Shown here: positions 61,699 to 62,844 of the stretch, piece after piece
How positions within the stretch are numbered: position 1 is the stretch's first letter
Layout: every line of letters starts with the position of its first letter
From: Bacteroidota bacterium
GTDB lineage: Bacteria; Bacteroidota; Bacteroidia; CAILMK01; JAAYUY01
Length of the DNA: 62,844 bases
Direction of reading: 5' to 3'
NCBI GenBank assembly: GCA_016776505.1
Contig: JADHTG010000013.1
Coordinates: 1 to 62,844, forward strand
Notes under the pieces: model-generated
The model's input: only the letters and a program-made list of their open reading frames with translations
What the model was told of the DNA's origin: nothing
Database searches by the model: none
Translations under genes and position numbers: made by a program

Positions 61699-61727
61699 CA
61701 AAAATAGAAAAAATAAGATCATTCAAA
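61699..61727 (-). promoter_or_regulatory. Bacteroidota-type promoter of the cysteine-synthase-family gene
   Basis: On the minus strand, TTTG (61724-61727) is separated by 17 bases from TATTTTTG (61699-61706). This fits the TTG-(17-23)-TAnnTTTG consensus in both elements and spacing, the best match in the window. The start at 61651 is 47 bases downstream, and a purine-rich stretch (GGGAAGGAAAAGGAATTG) lies just before the ATG. Confidence 0.6.
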
Positions 61728-61924
61728 TCTTTAATTTGGTCCTGATTTTGACGAGCTGAATGAAAAGTTGGAAAATTTGTTTTTAGCACCTAAACTATTG
61801 TAAGAGCATTATGCTGTGGCCTTAATAGTTGCCAAAACAAAATGGCAATAATAAAATCTTTACATATTCTGTATTTTTGATATTCATTAATACGATATTA
61901 CCATTTTGGAGATATTAAGTTATC

Positions 61925-62844
61925 ATGTGGCAATCACCATATTCTTTTTATAATACCAGGCTGAAATCAACTCTTATTTCATTCATTTTATTGTTTTCAG
62001 GATCGCTTTTTGCTGATGCCCAGCAACCTGAAATCATTGTTCAATCGGGTTTATCTGCTAATATAACCTCCTTCTGTTATAGTCCGGATGAAAGATACTT
62101 ATTGGTTGCCACCCTGGATTCTAAAGTTAAGCTGTTCGATGCAGAATCCAAAGTGGAACTGGCTTCCCTTACCACACAAGATATTATTACAAGTATGGCG
62201 TTTACTGATGAAGCTGGTAAGATTATTTTAATTTCAGTAAATAACTGGGTTTTTTATGTAGACCTGTTACGAGATAAAAACAGATGCAAATTGATTGTCA
62301 GGGCAGACAATACCATTCCTTCTAAATTCACTTTGTATTCGCTTACTTCTGAGGTCATTATAACAAATGGAGCTGAATATATTATATCAGAAAGCAGGAA
62401 TGCCATTCATTTTCTGGATGCAAATACCCTGGAGGAGAAACTTGAGATTAAAGGAAAACTGGTAAGAGGGAACTTTATTAATCATAAGATTGCCTATACT
62501 TCAGATAAAATGGACAGGTTTTTTGTTGATTCTGTTTTTTTAGAGCACAATGAACTTAAGGTGAAAAGAATATTAGAATTTAGCTTGGAAGAACTCCAGG
62601 ATTATTATGAAGAATTCGAATTCATCAAAGAAGATTTGGTTGATCAAACAGAAAACATGTATGAGGCTTTTTTGTATGATGGGAAAGAAGTATTGAACAT
62701 GTTGCAACTGGATGAAAACGGACAAAACATTAAATTCATCATTTCACAAGCTGGTTCAATAGGTTACCTGATTGAAACAAGAGATTACCTGGATTCATTT
62801 GCATACAAAGCAATATCATTAAACTACCTGGGAAACTTTTCCAT
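61925..62844 (+). CDS. Secreted WD40-like repeat protein, 3' end cut by window edge
   Basis: I read this frame directly: it starts MWQSPYSFYNTRLKSTLISF, has a signal peptide ending near SLFADAQQ (about residue 33), and stays open to the last base (306 codons). After it comes LSANITSFCYSPDERYLLVATLDSKVKLFDAESKVELASLTTQDIITSMAFTDEAGKIILISVNNWVFYVDL, which is the WD40 blade pattern with SPD at the turn and KLFD/FYVDL strands. Further blades are less regular. The C-terminus is missing. In Bacteroidota such N-terminal propellers are sometimes joined to a caspase-like peptidase, but nothing in the visible part shows that. No ribosome-binding site stands out. Confidence 0.75.
   Translation, partial: MWQSPYSFYNTRLKSTLISFILLFSGSLFADAQQPEIIVQSGLSANITSFCYSPDERYLLVATLDSKVKLFDAESKVELASLTTQDIITSMAFTDEAGKIILISVNNWVFYVDLLRDKNRCKLIVRADNTIPSKFTLYSLTSEVIITNGAEYIISESRNAIHFLDANTLEEKLEIKGKLVRGNFINHKIAYTSDKMDRFFVDSVFLEHNELKVKRILEFSLEELQDYYEEFEFIKEDLVDQTENMYEAFLYDGKEVLNMLQLDENGQNIKFIISQAGSIGYLIETRDYLDSFAYKAISLNYLGNFS

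Overview
The window is a stretch of Bacteroidota chromosome. Signs of this are a SusC/SusD outer-membrane pair, two proteins with type IX secretion (T9SS) sorting domains (a type B domain on a giant PKD-repeat protein and a type A domain on a beta-propeller-like protein), a yicC-gmk-nadD cluster, TAnnTTTG promoter boxes 25-45 bases before many starts, few Shine-Dalgarno sequences, and AT-rich intergenic DNA. The mix of a 2-oxoacid:ferredoxin oxidoreductase, an NfnAB-like pair and a complete-looking SucA/SucB suggests a facultative or metabolically flexible member of the Bacteroidia or Marinilabilia-like lineages; this is inference. No rRNA, tRNA, CRISPR array, prophage or intact insertion sequence was seen.

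Layout. 1-1125: 5' part of a secreted FG-GAP protein (minus). 1210-10979: minus-strand surface-glycan cluster: phosphoheptose isomerase-like SIS protein, an HldE-like fusion with its domains in reversed order, two SDR epimerases, a DegT aminotransferase, two sulfotransferases, a GT-B glycosyltransferase and a Wzx-type flippase. Most of its genes overlap or nearly touch. 11386-16124: susC-susD pair ending in a strong terminator. 16715-18414: lone secreted TonB C-terminal-domain protein and a class I aminotransferase. 18440-23955: MacB-type permease, queA, rpsA with a long acidic extension and an unusual leader, and a TerB-like protein. 24137-27400: RidA and a four-subunit 2-oxoacid:ferredoxin oxidoreductase operon. 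27427-32918: two unknown membrane proteins, a nuclease-family lipoprotein, then yicC-gmk-nadD. 33181-44110: the giant 3092-residue PKD protein with two small secreted companions and a 49-codon ORF. 44469-49394: sirtuin, sucA, sucB. 49505-57343 (minus): lipoproteins, a T9SS beta-propeller-like protein, a KAS III-like enzyme, xerD and an S9 peptidase. 57988-60654: NfnA/NfnB-like pair, the second with a fused Zn-ribbon-like N-terminus. 60659-61651: a cysteine-synthase-family enzyme. 61925-62844: 5' part of a secreted WD40-like protein.

How they fit together. The glycan cluster probably makes an activated, heptose-related and possibly amino sugar, builds it into an oligosaccharide, sulfates it and flips it across the inner membrane. 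The SusCD pair and the T9SS substrates are the outer-surface side of the same cell. KOR, SucAB and NfnAB form a redox group linking 2-oxoacid oxidation to ferredoxin, NADH and NADPH. The least ordinary items are the reversed-order HldE-like fusion and its coupled cassette, the rpsA leader and acidic extension, the exact 1251-base in-frame tandem duplication inside the giant adhesin, and the Zn-ribbon/NfnB fusion. I do not see a complete, clearly new defence or mobile system here.
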